A DNA stretch of 64,000 nucleotides from Azotobacter vinelandii CA (GCF_000380335.1 NC_021149.1:2594501-2658500); one strand, 5' to 3'; shown: positions 38,334 to 51,981, counted from the first letter of the stretch. Notes: generated by a model from the sequence alone, not told the origin. Translations and numbers: made by a program.

Positions 38334-39947
38334 TCACTCCGGCAGGCGCGGCTCCTCGGGCCCGGGCTCGGGCAGTTCGGTCATGGTCGCCTCGGTCAGC
38401 AGCAGGATGCTGGCCACCGATACGGCGTTTTCCAGGGCCACCCGCACCACTTTGGTCGGATCGATGATGCCGGCCTCGAACATGTCGACATAGCGGTTCT
38501 GCGCCGCATCGAAGCCGATATCGCCCTCCTCGCCCAGCAGCCTGGCGACCACCACGCCATCGTCCACCGCGGAATTCTCGGCGATGGTCCGCACCGGCGT
38601 CTCCAGGGCGCGGCGCAGGATCTGCAGACCGGTGCGCGCGTCGCCTTCGAGCCGGGCCTCCTCGGCGAGCAGCGCCGGCACCGCGCGCAGCAGCGCGAGA
38701 CCGCCGCCGGGGACTATGCCTTCGGCGATCGCCGCCTTGGTGGCCGCGATGGCATCGTCCAGGGCGTCCTTGCGGGCCTTCATTTCGGCCTCGGTCGGTG
38801 CACCGGCACGGATCACCGCCACGCCACCGGAGAGCTTGGCCAGGCGCTCCTGTAGCTTCTCGCGGTCGTAGTCGCCAGCGGTCTTGTCGATCTGCGCGCG
38901 GATCTGCTTCATCCTCGATTCGAGCGCCGCCGAGTCGCCGGCGCCGCCGATCAGCGTGGTGGTTTCCTTGTCGACCACCACGCGCTGGATGCGACCGAGC
39001 TGGGCCAGGGTGGTGTCCGCCAGGCTGCGCCCCAGATCGCGGCTGATCACTTCGCCGCCGGTCAGCACGGCGATGTCCTCCAGCATTTCCTTGCGCCGGT
39101 CGCCGAAACCCGGCGCCTTGACCGCCACGGCATGCAGCACGCCGCGGATATGGTTGAGGATCAACGTGGCCAGCGCCTCGCCCTCGATGTCCTCGGCGAC
39201 GAACAGCAGCGGCCGGCCGGCCTTGGCGACCTCCTCCAGCAGGGGAATGAGATCCTGCAACAGGCTGACCTTCTGCTCGCAGAGCAGGACGAAGGCATCC
39301 TCCAGCACGGCCTGCATCTTCTCCGGATCGCTGACGAAGTACGGCGACACGTAGCCGCGCTCGAACTGCATGCCCTCGACCACTTCGAGGATGGTCTCGG
39401 TGGTCTTCGATTCCTCGACGGTGATGACGCCCTCGCCGCCGACCTTCTCCATGGCCTCGGCCACCAACTCGCCGATCTCGTCGTCGTTGTGCGCGGAAAT
39501 ACTGGCGACCTGAGCCTTTTCCTTGCGCTCCAGCACAGGCCGAGACTGCGCCTTCAGGGAGTCGACAGCCACCTGCAGGCCGCGGTCGAGGCCACGCTTG
39601 AGATCGATGCCGCTGGCGCCGGCGACCACGTTGCGCACACCGTCGGCGAAGATCGCCTGGGCCAGCACGGTGGAGGTGCTGGTACCGTCGCCGACCGCCT
39701 CGCCGGTGCGCTCGGCGGCCTGGCGCAGCATGGCCGCGCCGAGGTTCTCCTCGGCATCCTCCAGGCTCACCTGCTTGGCGATGGTCACACCATCGTTGCA
39801 GACCGTGGGCGGGCCCCACTGCCTCTGGATCAGTACCGACTTGGATTTCGGCCCCAGGGTCACGCGCACCGCGTCGGCCAGTTGGGTCGCCCCCTGCAGG
39901 ACCTTCTCGCGCGCGGCGTTGCGAAACAGGATGCGGCTCTTCGCCAT
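38334..39947 (-). CDS. GroEL-like chaperonin without GroES partner
   Basis: 537-aa group I chaperonin. ATPase motifs are recognisable but divergent: [76 protein letters not shown]. The usual Gly-Gly-Met tail is missing and the C-terminus ends in a Pro/Glu-rich stretch. No groES is adjacent. This is therefore a paralogous, probably stress-specific chaperonin rather than the essential one. It begins 3 bp after the universal stress gene, whose stop lies within the ribosome binding site (GGGGAGGTGAGGC), so the two form an operon. Confidence 0.92.
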   Translation of the reverse strand: MAKSRILFRNAAREKVLQGATQLADAVRVTLGPKSKSVLIQRQWGPPTVCNDGVTIAKQVSLEDAEENLGAAMLRQAAERTGEAVGDGTSTSTVLAQAIFADGVRNVVAGASGIDLKRGLDRGLQVAVDSLKAQSRPVLERKEKAQVASISAHNDDEIGELVAEAMEKVGGEGVITVEESKTTETILEVVEGMQFERGYVSPYFVSDPEKMQAVLEDAFVLLCEQKVSLLQDLIPLLEEVAKAGRPLLFVAEDIEGEALATLILNHIRGVLHAVAVKAPGFGDRRKEMLEDIAVLTGGEVISRDLGRSLADTTLAQLGRIQRVVVDKETTTLIGGAGDSAALESRMKQIRAQIDKTAGDYDREKLQERLAKLSGGVAVIRAGAPTEAEMKARKDALDDAIAATKAAIAEGIVPGGGLALLRAVPALLAEEARLEGDARTGLQILRRALETPVRTIAENSAVDDGVVVARLLGEEGDIGFDAAQNRYVDMFEAGIIDPTKVVRVALENAVSVASILLLTEATMTELPEPGPEEPRLPE

Positions 39948-39950
39948 GCC

Positions 39951-40886
39951 TCACCTCCCCTGGGGCTCGCCGACCCCTTCCGGATGAACCACGAGCACGC
40001 TGCAAGGCAGCCGGTAGAGCAACGCCTCGCTGGTACTGCCGAGGATTTCCTGTTCGAGCGACTTGCGCAGGCTGCTGCCCATCACTACCACGTCGACCTC
40101 ATGACGGCAGGCGTAATCGGTCAGGGTCGGGACCGGCGGCCCCAGCAGGAAATGCCGCTGCTTCTCCGGTACGCCATGGCGGTCGGCGAGCAGCCGGAAA
40201 GCCTCCTGGGCCGTGCTCTTCATTTTCGCCCCGAGCGTTCCCAGCCAGGGCAGGTTGAGCGTGGCGCTGCCGAAGGGCTGGCCGCCCATGGCATTGCAGG
40301 CGTGCAGCAGGTGCAGTTCGGCATCGCACTGCAGGGCGAGATCGTGCGCCGCCCGGATGATCCGGTCGTTGAACTCGCTGGCCCCGTCCGTGTGGACGAA
40401 GGGATCGACCGCCGCCACCACCTTGCGCGGCAGCGGATTGTGCGCATCGGTCACCAGGTGCAGCGGCACGGGACAGCGGCGCAGCAACTGCCAGTCCAGC
40501 GGCGTGACGAAGGCGCGCATGACCGCCGGCTCCGGGCGGACGTCCTTGATCAGCAGATCGACCGGCATTTCCCGTACATGGGCGATGATTTCCTCCGCCG
40601 GATGCCGGGTCCAGACCACTTCGCAGGTCACTTCCAGACCCTGGCTGCGCAGGATCGAGGCCTCCTCCTCCAGCCACTCGTGGTGCCCGGCCATATAGCT
40701 GTCCACGGCTTGCCTCATGCCTTCGGAAGTGAATCTGCCGACCGCCGCCAGGGTTTCCACGTAGGTGAACAGGGCCATGTGCAGGGGCGCGCCGGAGGCC
40801 CTGGCCAGAGCGGCGGCGCGCTCGAATGCCGGTGTTCGGCACATGTCCGGGGTGACGACCAGCAACAGGCGTTGGAACTGGCTCAT
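39951..40886 (-). CDS. Tandem-domain universal stress protein (UspE-like)
   Basis: 311 aa made of two Usp domains. The first is about residues 1-145 (LLLVVTPDMCRTPAFERAAA; EIIAHVREMPVDLLIKDVRP). The second is about 150-305 (RKVVAAVDPFVHTDGASEFN; DVVVMGSSLRKSLEQEILGS, then TSEALLYRLPCSVLVVHPEG). The second domain keeps the G-S-S...G-S-T nucleotide-binding pattern; the first is degenerate. ATG 40886 follows GGAGG; the frame extends to 40946 without support. Transcribed first in an operon with the GroEL-like gene. The context (Hsp20, hydrolase, phosphoribosyltransferase) indicates stress survival. Confidence 0.88.
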   Translation of the reverse strand: MSQFQRLLLVVTPDMCRTPAFERAAALARASGAPLHMALFTYVETLAAVGRFTSEGMRQAVDSYMAGHHEWLEEEASILRSQGLEVTCEVVWTRHPAEEIIAHVREMPVDLLIKDVRPEPAVMRAFVTPLDWQLLRRCPVPLHLVTDAHNPLPRKVVAAVDPFVHTDGASEFNDRIIRAAHDLALQCDAELHLLHACNAMGGQPFGSATLNLPWLGTLGAKMKSTAQEAFRLLADRHGVPEKQRHFLLGPPVPTLTDYACRHEVDVVVMGSSLRKSLEQEILGSTSEALLYRLPCSVLVVHPEGVGEPQGR

Positions 40887-40958
40887 GGCGCGATCCTCCG
40901 AGGTGACAGGCCACGCTTTCATATTAGTAGGCCTGCCGGAGAGCACATCGATCGCCGG

Positions 40959-41150
40959 TCAGCGCAGCACGACCTGCGCGAGCCGGACGAGCGCCATGTC
41001 CAGTTCGCCGCTGTTGTCGATGACGACAGCGTCCGCCGGGCGCTCCGCCGACAGCCGCCGAGCGCGCTCGACCCGCTCGGCGATCTCCTCCAGCGTCTCC
41101 CGGCCGCGAGCACTCGGGCGCTGCCGCAGCAACGCCGGACGACCCGTAGC
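40959..41150 (-). pseudogene. C-terminal remnant resembling PhnN (ribose 1,5-bisphosphokinase)
   Basis: The minus strand reads PALLRQRPSARGRETLEEIA, then ERVERARRL and ADAVVIDNSGELDMALVRL and a stop. This pattern (R-GRE-EEIA-R-RA...IDNSG) resembles the end of PhnN, a kinase of phosphonate degradation. The upstream part is in another frame and lacks the Walker A region, so only a fragment remains. No other phn gene is nearby. The upstream boundary is approximate. Confidence 0.45.
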
Positions 41151-41307
41151 AGTGCCATCAGATGCGCGCCGTGGCGTAGCCGGGCCAGCTCCAACAGGTC
41201 GGCAAAAACCCGAACATCATGGCGTCATCCGCACGGCGATTCGGTCTGCGAGGAATTTTCCTGTCTTTTACAGGCTGTCCCTTTAAGATAAGAATTGCCA
41301 TCATTAA

Positions 41308-41367
41308 AGCCATTGGCTAGCATTTTGCCTGACATGAGGCCGGGTTCAACGGTTTCAGCCAATGGCT
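41308..41367. promoter_or_regulatory. Paired AGCCA-W-TGGCT palindromes upstream of the nuclease gene
   Basis: AGCCATTGGCT at 41308-41318 and AGCCAATGGCT at 41357-41367. Each is a 5-1-5 palindrome, and each is the reverse complement of the other. Centres are 49 bp apart. Both lie before the nuclease start at 41424 and could be operators for a dimeric regulator that loops or binds cooperatively. Confidence 0.45.
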
Positions 41368-41423
41368 AAGGAACAAGAGCATTCACATCACGGGGACCGG
41401 TGCTCCCGCAAGGAGGCGAATAC

Positions 41424-42044
41424 GTGTTTTATCGCACCCCATTTGCAAACCAGACGACCGTCAGGAACAGCCTGCTTTCCATGCTGTTGCTGCTGGGCAG
41501 CCCACTGGTTCCGGCCGAGGAGGTCACCGGACAGGTGGTCGAAGTCCTGGATGGCGACACCCTCAGCCTCCTCACCTCCGACGACTGGCAGATCCACGTC
41601 CGCCTGGCCGGCATCGATGCCCCCGAAGCCAGCCAGCCCTACGGCGACCAGGCCCGCCAGACCCTCTCCGAACTGGCGCTCGGCAAGCGCGCCACCCTGC
41701 AGGTCGCGGCCCGCGACTCGACCGGGCGCAGCGTCGCCCAACTGACCGTCGAGGGACAGGACATCAATCTCGAGATGGTTCGCTGCGGTGCGGCCTGGGT
41801 CGCCCGCAACCAGGACGCTCCGCCTCCCCATCTGCTGCCCGTCGAAGCGGAAGCCAAGCGGCAGCGCCGGGGACTCTGGGCGCAAGCCAAGGGGGACATA
41901 GTGGCGCCCTGGATCTGGAGCGACAACAAGCCGCAGGCCGTACAGACAACGGTGGTCGCGGGCTGCGCCGAACGATCCGAGCCGAACTGTCCCGTGCGTC
42001 GCCTGAACTGGGTGCCGCAGGAGGAACAGGAACAACGGCACTGA
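41424..42044 (+). CDS. Secreted thermonuclease-family (SNase-like) protein
   Basis: 206 aa. An N-terminal signal sequence is likely (SLLSMLLLLGSPLVPAEEVT). The staphylococcal-nuclease fold follows: GQVVEVLDGDTLSL, the Arg/Asp motif VRLAGIDAPEASQPYGDQAR, DSTGRSVAQLTVEGQDINLE and AKRQRRGLW. Catalytic residues of the SNase family are present in part: the usual Y/D-R-YGR segment reads DSTGRSVA. Activity is therefore likely but not certain. GTG 41424 is chosen because AAGGAGG lies 8 bases upstream, whereas the GTG at 41400 has no site. The last residues include two Cys that could form a disulfide in the periplasm. Confidence 0.82.
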   Translation: MFYRTPFANQTTVRNSLLSMLLLLGSPLVPAEEVTGQVVEVLDGDTLSLLTSDDWQIHVRLAGIDAPEASQPYGDQARQTLSELALGKRATLQVAARDSTGRSVAQLTVEGQDINLEMVRCGAAWVARNQDAPPPHLLPVEAEAKRQRRGLWAQAKGDIVAPWIWSDNKPQAVQTTVVAGCAERSEPNCPVRRLNWVPQEEQEQRH

Positions 42045-42050
42045 GCCGAC

Positions 42051-42653
42051 TCAGCCGGCCGCGCCCTCGAAGCAGAGCGCCGCGGGACTGTCGACATCCC
42101 AGAGCACACCGCGATCCTCGACCGCCAGCTCGCATGCCCGGCCCTCGCGCAGCAGGCGCTTCGCCCCGCGGTCGCCGTCCAGCGCCATGAGCGCCGGTCG
42201 GTGGCCGCGGCCGAAGCCGACCGGATGACCGTAGCGCCCGTGCCAGGTGGGCACCACCAGCGGGTGCTCCTGCAGTGCGTCCAACACCCGCCCGACGGTC
42301 GCCGGCAGAATGAACGGCATGTCGCCCAGGGCGATCAGCCAGCCAGCGCTGTCCGCCGTCCGCGCCACCGCCGCGGCGATGCTCTGGCCCATGCCGGCCG
42401 AGTCCAGGACCAGAACTTCGCTGCCGTGCGCCTCGCCGATGTCGATCGCCCCGGCGTTGCCGGGGCGGGTCACCAGCAGGACCCGCTCGAGCTTGGCCCG
42501 CAACGCCAGCAGGGCATGCTCCAGTACCGCCCGCTCGCTGCCGTCGCGGCCACGACAGCGCGCCAGCAACTTGTCCTGCCCTTCCCCGGCGACCTCGCGA
42601 TAGCGGCTGCCGTGTCCCGCCGCCAGCAGCACGGCGCAGACTTCGCCGCTCAT
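42051..42653 (-). CDS. MocA-like molybdopterin nucleotidyltransferase
   Basis: 200 aa, NTP-transferase fold: AVLLAAGHGSRYREVAG, SAGMGQSIAAAVART, WLIALGDMPFILPATV, GHPVGFGRGHRPALM. It resembles MocA/MobA-like enzymes that attach CMP to the molybdenum cofactor for xanthine-oxidase-family proteins. It is the last gene of the molybdenum hydroxylase operon. Its ATG (42653-42651) overlaps the xdhC stop by 4 bp, so cofactor maturation is probably its role. The frame extends to 42668, but MSGEVCAV is the natural start. Confidence 0.85.
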   Translation of the reverse strand: MSGEVCAVLLAAGHGSRYREVAGEGQDKLLARCRGRDGSERAVLEHALLALRAKLERVLLVTRPGNAGAIDIGEAHGSEVLVLDSAGMGQSIAAAVARTADSAGWLIALGDMPFILPATVGRVLDALQEHPLVVPTWHGRYGHPVGFGRGHRPALMALDGDRGAKRLLREGRACELAVEDRGVLWDVDSPAALCFEGAAG

Positions 42654-43638
42654 GCCGGCTGCCCGCACGCCCGCGAGGCCGACGGAGCGTCGCTGGCGAT
42701 CCCATTCTTCAAGGCGACGATCTCGGCCAGCAGCGACAGGGCGATCTCCGCCGGCACCCGACTGCCGATGGGCAGGCCGATGGGGCCGTGCAGACGCTCG
42801 ATGTCAGCGGCGGCCAGGCCGAGGAAGGCCAGGCGCTCGCGGCGCTTGGCGCTGTTGACCCGCGACCCCAGGGCGCCGACGTAGAAGGCGCGGGATTGCA
42901 GCGCGGTGAGCAGCGCCATGTCGTCGAGACGCGGATCGTGGGTCAGCGCGACGATGGCGGTGCGCTCGTCCGGCTCGATGGCCAGCACGGCGTCGTCCGG
43001 CATGCCGGGCACGAAGCGGGCGGTGCCATCCTCCCAGCCGAAGGCGAACTCCTCACGCGGGTCGCAGATCAGCACCTCGAAGTCGAGCATCCGCGCCATT
43101 TCGCCGACATAGCGCGACAACTGCCCCGCGCCGATCAGCAACAGGCGCCAGCGCGGCCCGTAGACCGCACGCAGGCGCTGTCCGTCGAAGCGCAGGGCAT
43201 CGCCGCGCGAGGCCTCGTGCAGGCTGACCGCGCCGCTGGCCAGCTCCAGCTCGCGGGCGACCAGTTCATGGTTCTCGCAACGCGCCAGCAGCGCCGCGAC
43301 CCAGGCGGTGTCGAGCACCTCCTCCTCGGTCAGGCGCAGGGTGCCGCCGCACGGCAGGCCGAAGCGCGCCGCCTCCTCGCGGGTCACCCCGTAGGTCACC
43401 AGGGACACCGGCCGGCCGGGCGCGCTGCGCCCGTCGCGCAGCCGCTCGATCAGGTCGTCCTCGATACAGCCGCCGGACACCGAGCCGATCAGCATGCCGT
43501 CGCCGCGCAGGGCGAGCATCGCGCCGGGCGGCCGCGGCGCGCTGCCCCAGGTCTGCACCACCGTGTAGAGCAGCACGCGCTGGCCGGCCTGCCGCCAGGC
43601 CAGCACGCTGCGCAGGACATTCAGGTCGGCGCTGTCCA

Positions 43639-43639
<1 letters not shown>
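42650..43639 (-). CDS. xdhC: XdhC/CoxI-family molybdenum cofactor insertion protein
   Basis: 329 aa. The XdhC N-terminal domain is visible as VVQTWGSAPRPPGAMLALR and GSVSGGCIEDDLIERL. The C-terminal Rossmann domain shows LLLIGAGQLSRYVGEMARML and ALGSRVNSAKRRERL. Family members bind and sulfurate molybdenum cofactor before inserting it into xanthine-oxidase-type enzymes. The ATG at 43639 overlaps the stop of the catalytic subunit gene by one base. The longer frame to 44617 runs antiparallel through that gene and is not real. Confidence 0.92.
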
Positions 43640-45947
<2,308 letters not shown>

Positions 45948-45951
<4 letters not shown>

Positions 45952-46418
45952 GCCCGGCTCTCCCGCAGCTTTCCGGCGGCGACCTGAATGGCCGCGCGAA
46001 TCCGGTTGTAGGTGCCGCAGCGGCAGACGTTGCCGGCCATGGCCGTTTCGATCTGCGCCTCGTCGGGATTCGGGTTGCCCTTGAGCAGCGCGGTGGCGGT
46101 CATCAGTTGCCCGCCCTGGCAGTAGCCGCACTGCGCCACGCCGAGTTCCAGCCAGGCGGCCTGCAGCGCCTGCCCGACCGGGTCGGCATGCAGCGCCTCG
46201 AGGGTGGTGACCTTCTTGCCGACCGCCACGCTCACCGGCGTGACGCAGGCGCGGGTGGCCTGACCGTCGACATGCACGGTACAGGCGCCGCACAGGCCCA
46301 TGCCGCAGCCGAACTTGGTGCCGCTGTAGCCGGCGACGTCGCGGATGGCCCACAGCAGGGGCATGTCCTGCGGCACGTCGAGCGAATGATCCTTGCCGTT
46401 CAGGTTGAGGGTGATCAT
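45948..46418 (-). CDS. [2Fe-2S] small subunit of the molybdenum hydroxylase (IorA-like)
   Basis: 156 aa with two iron-sulfur clusters. The plant-ferredoxin type shows CGMGLCGACTVHVDG. The second, all-helical domain shows CGYCQGGQ and CRCGTYNRI. It passes electrons from the molybdenum subunit to an external acceptor. No signal peptide is visible, so it probably rides out with the Tat-bearing large subunit. First gene of the operon IorA-IorB-XdhC-MocA, all joined by 1-4 bp overlaps. Confidence 0.93.
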
Positions 46419-46555
46419 GGAGATATCGTGTGATCCTTGAAGAAGTCGTCCGAGCGAAGCTTCGGGCCGGAAGGAAGAATGTTAGGCGAACTCCGTGACA
46501 GCCGGCCGCTCCTCTCGGAGGTCGTGGAAAGTAGGCGGAAGTCTTTTCAAGCCTC

Positions 46556-47545
<990 letters not shown>

Positions 47546-47598
47546 GAGATCCTCCTTGGACAAAGCGGACGGACAGAACCGGAGGTGGATAAATCTAT

Positions 47599-47618
47599 CT
47601 CATGTATCGTTGAATGAG
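47599..47618. promoter_or_regulatory. Inverted repeat in the aldo/keto reductase-LysR promoter region
   Basis: CTCAT (47599-47603) and ATGAG (47614-47618) with a 10-base AT-rich spacer, in the divergent region. A LysR-type regulator would be expected to bind here. The arms are short. Confidence 0.4.
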
Positions 47619-47662
47619 GTTCAATAATCCATTGACTTCACGGCAAGCATGGGAGACTCCGG

Positions 47663-48565
47663 ATGCCCGCCTTCACCCGCGCGGAACTCGCCGACCTCAA
47701 CGTCTTCATGACCATCGTCCGGCGCCGCAGCTTCCGTCAGTCGGCCGTCGAGCTGGGCGTCACCACCTCGGCGCTGAGCCATGCGATGAAGAACCTGGAA
47801 TCGCGCCTGGGCGTGAAGCTGCTCAACCGCACCAGCCGCTCGGTGGTCCCCACCCAGGCCGGCAGCGCCCTGGCCGAACGCCTGGAGCAGGGTTTCCAGA
47901 CCATTGCCGAGGCCCTGGCCGAGCTGGACACGCACCGCGACGCGCCGGTCGGCCGGCTGCGCCTGAACGTACCCCGCGATGCCTCGCGCCTGCTGCTCGG
48001 GCCGGTGCTGCCGGGCTTCTTCGCCCGCTACCCGGAGCTGCAACTGGAGGTGGCGGTCGAGGACCGCATGGTCGACATCGTCGCCGACGGTTTCGACGCC
48101 GGCATCCGCTACGGCGGTACCGTGCCCCGCGACATGATCGCCATGCCGCTGACCGGCGAGTTGCGCTGGATCGTGGTCGCTTCCCCCGACTACCTGAGCC
48201 ACCACGGCCGTCCGCGCTCGCCCGAAGATCTGCTGCGCCACCAGTGCATGCGTATCCGCCTGGGCGACAACACACCGTACAAGTGGGAGCTGGGCGACGC
48301 TCCGCGAGCGATCCACCTGGACGTACCCGGTTCGCTCGGCGCCAACGAGACCGACATCCTGCTGCAGGCCACGCTCGACGGCCTGGGCCTGTCCTACTGC
48401 CTGGAACTGCGGGTGGCCGAGGAACTGCGCAGCGGCCGGCTGGAGGTGGTGCTGCCGGAGTGGTCGTCGATGGGCCCACCCTTCTGCATGTACTACCCCA
48501 GCCGCCGCCAGTCCCAGCCCGGCCTGCGCCAGTTGATCGAGAGCATTCGCGCACTCGAGCTTTGA
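47663..48565 (+). CDS. LysR-family transcriptional regulator
   Basis: 300 aa. The N-terminal winged HTH covers residues 5-65 (VFMTIVRRRSFRQSAVELGV; TTSALSHAMKNLESRLGVKL; LNRTSRSVVPTQAG). The C-terminal effector domain belongs to the type without long linkers. This is the subgroup often found beside short-chain or aldo/keto reductases. ATG 47663 is the only reasonable start. It is divergent from the aldo/keto reductase gene and convergent with the LTA-synthase-like gene, 21 bp apart. Confidence 0.92.
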   Translation: MPAFTRAELADLNVFMTIVRRRSFRQSAVELGVTTSALSHAMKNLESRLGVKLLNRTSRSVVPTQAGSALAERLEQGFQTIAEALAELDTHRDAPVGRLRLNVPRDASRLLLGPVLPGFFARYPELQLEVAVEDRMVDIVADGFDAGIRYGGTVPRDMIAMPLTGELRWIVVASPDYLSHHGRPRSPEDLLRHQCMRIRLGDNTPYKWELGDAPRAIHLDVPGSLGANETDILLQATLDGLGLSYCLELRVAEELRSGRLEVVLPEWSSMGPPFCMYYPSRRQSQPGLRQLIESIRALEL

Positions 48566-48586
48566 ATCCCGTCTCCGCTGCCGACC

Positions 48587-50740
48587 TCAGCGCTCCGTCC
48601 CGCCGTCGTCCGCTCCGGCCGTATCGTCCAGCAGACTGGCGGTGGCCGCCTGCAGGAAGGCGCCCAGTTGCCGCTTCAGCAGTGCCTCGTCGGGCACCTC
48701 GGCGAGCGGCAGACTGGCGGGATCGCTGCCGAGGCGGTAGCGATAGACCTTCGCCGCCCGCCCCGGTGGCTGCACCAGCACCCGGTCGCCACTGACCAGG
48801 GCGACGCTCCGGTCGCCGCCCGAGGGCTTGATGACGCCGAACCCCGGGCTTCCCGCCGGCTGAGCGAGCAGGTCGCGTCCCCAGCACTGGTGACGCACCT
48901 CGCCGCCCAGCCGGCCCATGATGGTCGGTACCACGTCGACCTGGGTGCCGACGATGTCGCGGCGGGCGCCGAACTTCTCCCGCACGCCCGGACCGATCAG
49001 CAGCAGGGGCACGTTGAAGCGCAGCAGGTCCAGCTCGGTGAGTTGCTCGCGGCTGCCGAAGCCGTGGTCGCCGACCACCACGAACAGGGTGTCCTCGAAA
49101 TAAGGCGCGTGGCGGACCCTGTCGAAGAAGCGCCCGAGCGCCCAGTCCGAATAGCGCATGGCGGTCAGGCGCTGGTCCAGTTCGCCGAAACCGCTCACCG
49201 GCGCCATCGGCAGGTGCTCCGGCAAGGCATAGGGCGTGTGGTTGGAGAGCGTCTGCAGCAGGGCGTAGAACGGTTTCCCGTCCTCGCTCCGGCGCTCCAG
49301 CTCCTGGGCGGCGCGGTCGAACATGTCCTGGTCGGAAACGCCCCAGGTCGGGTCGGAAAACACCGGATCGACGAAGTCGTTCCGACCGATGAAGTTCTTC
49401 ATCCCCTGACTGCCGAAGAAACCCGACTGGTTGTCCCAGGCGAAATCGCCGTTGTAGACGTACAGGCTGTCGTAGCCACGGGCGCCGAGCAATTGCGGCA
49501 AGCCCGAGAACCGATGGCCGCCCTCGGGCGTCTCCATCAGGTATTCGAAGCCGGGCAGATTGGGGAAGCAGGCCATGGTGGCGAACATGCCCTGGTGGGT
49601 ATGGGTACCGTTGGAGAAGAAGCGGGTGAACAGCAGCCCCTCCCCGGCCAGCCGGTCGAAGTTCGGCGTAATGCCGCCCGGCGCGCCCAGGGCGCCGACA
49701 TAGTGGCCGGCGAAGCTTTCCATCAGGATCACCACCACGTTGCGAACCGGCAGGGTACCGCCGGGCGACGGCCGATAATCGCGGCGCACGGGCGCCCTGT
49801 CCCCATCCACCAGCCGGTCGGCGCCGGTCAGCAACATCTGCCGTACGGTCCGCAGCGCCTCGCCATCCGCCATTTCGGCCTTCCAGAGATTGTCGCGTCG
49901 ATCGGAGAGCCGGTTGCGCAGCGCATCCGCCAGGCTCAGGGTGCCGTTGAGGCCGAGCCGGTTGGCGAACATCGAGTCGGTGGTGAAAGCATCGCCCCAC
50001 TTCAACGGCGGCCCCTGGCGCAGGGTTCCGCGCGCCACGAGCACCGTGAACGCCAGACAGAGCGAGAAGGCCAGAACCCGGATCGGCCAGCGACCGCCCT
50101 CGCCCCGGCCAGTCCCGGCCGGCGAGCGGGTGAGCAGATCCAGGCGCTTGAACATCCAGCCCAGCGCCAGCGTCGCCAGGAACCAGGCGAGCAGATAACG
50201 GAAAACCGGGAAACCGTGCCAGAGCATGCTCAGGACGGTTCGCGGATCTTCCTTCAGGTACTGGAATACCAGGTCGTTCAGGCGCTGGTGGAACTCGCGG
50301 TAGAAGTCCAGCTCCAGCATGCCGAGGAACAGGGTGAGGCTGGCGGACGAGATCAGCCAGACACGCAACGGCGTCCTCGCTCGCATCGCCCGCCGACTGA
50401 GCACGGCCAGCACCAGGGGCGCACAGATATAGACGACCAGCCGTAGATCGAAGCGCGAACCGTTGAAGAACGCCTCGGCCAGGGTCGCGGCGGACGCCGC
50501 GCCGATCTGCTCGCGGTTGTAGATCAGCAGGGCCAGGCGCAGCAGGGAATACAGAAGCATCAGCAGCGCGGCGCTGGCCAGGGTGAAGGCCAGGTGCTGG
50601 CGGACACTGCAGGAGGTTCGAGCGGCAGACTGCTGGAAACTTGCCTCGTCCCGCGTCCCCGGGGGCGATTCCTGAGATTGCCGGGCCGACGCCCGGCGCT
50701 TTTGCAAAGAGGCGAGTCCGGCAGGGCGGCTCGAGAACAT
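48587..50740 (-). CDS. LTA-synthase-family membrane sulfatase/phosphoglycerol transferase
   Basis: 717 aa. Five hydrophobic segments lie in the first 250 residues (for example LAFTLASAALLMLLYSLLRL; LRLVVYICAPLVLAVL; YLLAWFLATLALGWMF). A large periplasmic sulfatase-like domain follows: VVVILMESFAGHYVG with the first metal ligand, FSNGTHTHQGMFATMACF with the likely nucleophile Thr, LYVYNGDFAWDNQSGF, and VVVGDHGFGSREQL with metal-binding Asp-His. In Gram-negative bacteria the family transfers phosphoglycerol or phosphoethanolamine to envelope glycans; the acceptor here is unknown. ATG 50740 with GAGGAG is chosen over TTG 50773. A strong inverted repeat abuts the start codon. Confidence 0.88.
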   Translation of the reverse strand: MFSSRPAGLASLQKRRASARQSQESPPGTRDEASFQQSAARTSCSVRQHLAFTLASAALLMLLYSLLRLALLIYNREQIGAASAATLAEAFFNGSRFDLRLVVYICAPLVLAVLSRRAMRARTPLRVWLISSASLTLFLGMLELDFYREFHQRLNDLVFQYLKEDPRTVLSMLWHGFPVFRYLLAWFLATLALGWMFKRLDLLTRSPAGTGRGEGGRWPIRVLAFSLCLAFTVLVARGTLRQGPPLKWGDAFTTDSMFANRLGLNGTLSLADALRNRLSDRRDNLWKAEMADGEALRTVRQMLLTGADRLVDGDRAPVRRDYRPSPGGTLPVRNVVVILMESFAGHYVGALGAPGGITPNFDRLAGEGLLFTRFFSNGTHTHQGMFATMACFPNLPGFEYLMETPEGGHRFSGLPQLLGARGYDSLYVYNGDFAWDNQSGFFGSQGMKNFIGRNDFVDPVFSDPTWGVSDQDMFDRAAQELERRSEDGKPFYALLQTLSNHTPYALPEHLPMAPVSGFGELDQRLTAMRYSDWALGRFFDRVRHAPYFEDTLFVVVGDHGFGSREQLTELDLLRFNVPLLLIGPGVREKFGARRDIVGTQVDVVPTIMGRLGGEVRHQCWGRDLLAQPAGSPGFGVIKPSGGDRSVALVSGDRVLVQPPGRAAKVYRYRLGSDPASLPLAEVPDEALLKRQLGAFLQAATASLLDDTAGADDGGTER

Positions 50741-50775
50741 GGTTGCCACGCTCCTCGAAGAAAGCTGTGGCAACC
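50741..50775 (-). promoter_or_regulatory. Perfect 9-bp inverted repeat enclosing the ribosome binding site of the LTA-synthase-like gene
   Basis: GGTTGCCAC (50741-50749) and GTGGCAACC (50767-50775) with a 17-base loop. In the mRNA the 3' arm ends one base before the ATG at 50740 and the GAGGAG ribosome binding site lies in the loop. It may be a protein-binding site or a translational control hairpin. Confidence 0.55.
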
Positions 50776-50976
50776 ACTCTATTCATGGGGACATGCAGGG
50801 CCCGTCAAAACCGAGTGAACAAAGCGTCAACCCCGGCGACTCCCCGCCGTCGCCCGTCCCCTTGTATCTTTTTCAAGCCTCGGACCGGCTCACGGAAGGT
50901 GGTGGCGATGGGCAACGAAAACCCGGCACTGACCAGGGTCGACGGCAGCGACGTGGCGACTGGCATCCGCCGGGGT

Positions 50977-51981
<1,005 letters not shown>

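Noticed and set aside
39132-41291. 719-codon plus-strand frame across the GroEL-like and stress protein genes
   Set aside because: It is antisense to two genes with clear families and is Gln/Arg/Ala-rich without motifs.
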